From NCBI GenBank assembly GCA_031763025.1, contig JASSKH010000007.1, forward strand, positions 11,197,454 through 11,261,453: 64,000 nucleotides of DNA, read 5' to 3'. The translations under genes were made by a program, and so were the position numbers. The stretch comes from Macrocystis pyrifera (Eukaryota; Sar; Phaeophyceae; Laminariales; Laminariaceae). Below, piece after piece: positions 61,241 through 64,000 of this stretch (within the stretch, counting starts at the first letter, position 1; each line of letters begins with the position of its first letter). The notes under the pieces were generated by a model. The model was not told where the DNA came from. It saw only the letters and a list, made by a program, of their open reading frames with translations, and did not search any database.

Positions 61241-61346
61241 CTACGGGGGACCATAGTAAATAGGACCTACGGCATGCACAAAACCTATATATTTACCTAT
61301 TTTTATCAACAATATTTGGTCCTATTTACTATGGTCCCCCGAAATA
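61241..61346. mobile_element. Hairpin MITE, copy 8 (GACCATAG ends)
   Basis: CTACGGGGGACCATAGTAAA at the left and TTTACTATGGTCCCCCGAAA at the right, with interior CCTATATATTTACCTATTTT. Confidence 0.75.
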
Positions 61347-61929
61347 TTAATAGTATGATCCCACAACCAAGCAGAATTATGGTAGTAGCGTGTTAGGGAT
61401 GACACCTATTTACTACATACAGCAGCAGTATTAATAGTAGTTAGCATCATCTGGTCGCTGCTGCATAACACAGGATTACCTCTGCCTGGTACAGCGTAGC
61501 TCGTGAAAAGGTTGCGTCCCAATCCAGGTATACGAGCTGGTACACACGCCAATCTTCATAATAACCGAAAGACACGTACGAAAAGGGACCTTTTCTTCTT
61601 CCTTCTTCCTGCTTCTGCTACGACACGACAAGCAGAAGAACAAGGAATCTTCCAAGACCAGACCAAAGGCAGGATCTAACATATAGTGATGGTCGTTTCG
61701 GGGTGAATTTTCCCGTCTGAAGTCTTACGAGTACAAACAAAAACAAACGGTGAATACTTGATACAACTCTGTCCCCAAATATGTGTGGAGCGTTTTTACT
61801 GAAGATTAAAATATAGAAGTTCCTTCTATTTCGGGACATAGTGGCGCCTGGTACACCTGGTACCAGCAGTAGGGCCCTTTAGGATAGAACGTACCTGGTA
61901 CGTGCATACATGCATATTGTATAGCGTCT

Positions 61930-62290
61930 TCGTCCTCCAGCCGGCAGCGAGGGGGATGGAGGGTCAGGGGTGAGGAAAAAGGAGGAAAAACGCCTGCTGT
62001 AAAAGTCTCGGCGACCACACGGCACAGACAGAAAATTCGCCATTTCGTGGAGGGTGTGTCCCGCTTCAAGATCCATCATAATAGATAGATGGAGATAGCT
62101 AAAAAAGCAAGTAGGAGCCGGGGCTGGAGTGGGGGGTGTTGATACTCGATATCATACATTGCATCATGGTCGTAATCGTATGACCAGGAGGGGGAGGGTT
62201 GACAAACCCACAATCACCTATCACCCATCACGCATGGCGTGGGGGTGGAGCCTGACTGAGCTCGGCTTACGGTTAATCAAGAGCAGAAGG
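61930..62290 (-). mobile_element. Fragments of the GCTTGCCATCCGACAA family right end and a LINE tail
   Basis: On the minus strand, CTTGAAGCGGGACACACCCT and CCACGAAATGGCG (62040-62075) match the right end of the element at 47279. A short LINE-tail piece (CATGGTCGTAATCGTATGAC) lies at 62125-62195. Confidence 0.4.
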
Positions 62291-62650
62291 TGTATATGAG
62301 CATGCGTGCACTGGGGGAGAGAGGAGGGTCAACGGCAGCAGGTGGGGTAGGCGACACAAAGTACTGCTGTCTGTACTCCAGATTAGACCTACTATTAATA
62401 GAATGCTTGATATTAGTTTGCAAATATGACTTTCGACGAGATCCTTGATGTAGATCTCACCACACACAGAGAGCTATTATATATAATAGTAAATATTATT
62501 AGTAGTAGTACGAGTAGCTACAGTAGTTGTGTTGTTGTCACTATTTTTTTATTCATATCGTGTGCCTTGTGGAATGGGTGGAAACCTACTATTAATATTA
62601 ATAATGTCTTGAATTTCTGTACCGCAAAGTCCAAAGCCGACGACGCCACT

Positions 62651-62928
62651 TGTTAAGATCAAGATTGCGGGACACTTTGTATCCCTGGTTAGGTCTGCCT
62701 TTTAAGTCGGTAATCGTTGGTACTCACGTGTGTTGTTTGCTTAGCCACAGAAGAAGAGCAGTTTTATTCCTTCCGTGCACGCGGAGACTGAGACCAAGCT
62801 CGTGCGTCTCTGGAAAACCCCTGGTTTTCCATCTAAGATACGCTTTCCAAGTACTACAAGTACGTTCCCAGTGACTGAACCCAGGTAATTACCGGGCTTT
62901 CAACCTCATACAAAGCAGTATCATAACA
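62651..62928 (+). mobile_element. Solo-LTR-like element, 278 bp
   Basis: Begins TGTTAAGATC and ends TATCATAACA. Same length and layout as 3864-4141, including GTCGGTAATCGTTGGTACTC, AAGAAGAGCAGTTTTATTCC and the hairpin GGAAAACCCCTGGTTTTCC. Target-site duplication is not clear: the 5 nt on the left are CCACT and on the right CTGTA. Confidence 0.55.
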
Positions 62929-63169
62929 CTGTAGTGTAAATCAGTTGATCTCACATCAACTCAATCAACCAAGTCATTGAGGGGCGATTAATATCTATCC
63001 TATCTAGGTATTCGTGCACAGGTTTCCTTTTTTTCTTGTTTTTCCCTTGATGTTCTCCTTGTTTCTGAGAATGTTTACGTACACAAGTGACCGACGCCAA
63101 AGCTACAACAAGTCCAACAAGTCTGCTGAATGTAATCCAATAGCCTACTGTGATATGATGTAGTACCGG

Positions 63170-63560
63170 GCTATAGAAGTGGTTGAGCAGTGTTCTAGAA
63201 GTACCAAAGTCCACAAGTACCGAAGCCCTGAATACTCCCAAGAGTATTCCTGAGGCGCTGTAGTGTCCTTGGTGAACAAGAATGATAGCCCTGAATACCC
63301 TTAAGAGTATTCCTGAAGCTCGGAAGTTTCTCTCGGTAGATAACAAGCCAGCACGGCTTACGTGAGGATCCGAGGAATGTTCGTAGGACAGACTGAATAA
63401 CCCGTAGTATGTGTTTTAGTGGACTTACAGAAGTATCTCAAGGTGTGACTACTGTGAGGACACGAGCAGTGTTCCTAGAACAGTCTAAATGACCCGTAGC
63501 ATGCATTTCAGCGGACTTATAGAAAGTATCCCAAGGTATGGCTACTCCGGTAGTCCAGGT
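63170..63560 (+). repeat. Two sets of direct repeats
   Basis: CCCTGAATAC.C..AAGAGTATTCCTGA occurs twice (63226 and 63292). GGAATGTTCGTAGGACAGAC..CCCGTAGTATG..TTTAGTGGACTTACAGAAGT is followed by GCAGTGTTCCTAGAACAGTC..CCCGTAGCATG..TTCAGCGGACTTATAGAAAG (period about 110 bp, 63370-63560). Confidence 0.65.
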
Positions 63561-63892
63561 TGTCGATAGAAGAGTGGACAAGCGTCCGAGGAGAGTTCCT
63601 CGGACAAACGTATAAACCCGTCGAGCGGGCTAATGTAGGAGACAAAAGTGGGTTTGGTGCCTCGAACCAAACCCTCATCGTCTCTCATTCTGCTCCCCTC
63701 TCTCTCACCAAGGACCAAGAGGAAAAACAACAATAATAAGAGAAGCCTATACTACAAACAAGAGAAGCTACCTCCGGCCAACCATATCCTGCCTTCGCTT
63801 CCCTTACCTCTACACTCGGACACCGTGACACGTGGCGTCATCGGTTTGCCCTTACTCCCTTTTGCCTCAGTTTTACTATCGGTAACACTCAA

Positions 63893-63990
63893 GACCTCAT
63901 TACGAGGTGTGGGGATATCTATGGCCTCATTTTGTTGTTTCGAATAGCCGCATCTTCGACCTCCCTTTCCGGTCTTTAGGATGACCTCCA
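63893..63990 (+). repeat. Repeat shared with 55582-55690
   Basis: See 55582. This copy lies at the window edge and may continue beyond it. Confidence 0.5.
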
Positions 63991-64000
63991 TTATCATCCA

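Overview
This window looks like nuclear DNA of an intron-rich, repeat-rich stramenopile, most likely a brown alga (inference). The reasons are short GC-rich exons with GT-AG introns from 69 bp to several kb, proteins rich in Gly, Ala, Ser, Gln and His runs, many simple repeats, and small dispersed elements. No operons, ribosome binding sites or CRISPR arrays are visible. All gene models are hand-built from splice signals, reading phase and domain motifs. Boundaries are therefore provisional.

Left part (1-25.6 kb, + strand): a series of short exons that form one very large gene or two adjacent genes. The first exons (1.1-9.0 kb) encode charged helical sequence of unknown family. Three exons (10.5-13.7 kb) encode WD40 repeats. 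Exons from 15.6 to 25.55 kb encode about five fibronectin type III (FN3) domains, ending in a stop at 25551-25553. Within most groups of exons the reading phase carries over exactly. Between groups a few joins fail, so exons are missing or the genes are separate. The introns hold LINE tails, a degenerate reverse transcriptase, an LTR-like repeat, hairpin MITEs, GGGTC palindromes and decayed copies of one exon.

Middle (25.7-29.5 kb): convergent intergenic region, mostly A-rich or pyrimidine-rich sequence with long G and C runs. I see no gene in it apart from one possible extra exon at 25605-25680.

Minus-strand gene (45,036 down to 29,567): five exons, four of them joined by exactly matching phases. 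A TATA-like box lies 86 bp upstream of the ATG. The product is a large, mostly disordered protein with one compact module built across exons 2-4 (a W-EEEYA-R segment, then a KL-C-MR-SKKF segment). I recall similar unannotated modules in stramenopile proteins. The C-terminal part is rich in Gln, His, Gly and Arg and has six PHPHHGE-type heptads. Exon 2 is flanked by complementary CCCT and GGGA repeats.

Right part (45.1-64 kb): no convincing gene. It holds tRNA-derived SINE-like elements (one nested inside another), hairpin MITEs, a solo-LTR-like element, inverted LINE tails, tandem repeats, long trinucleotide arrays and a purine-rich tract that may be an old retroelement.
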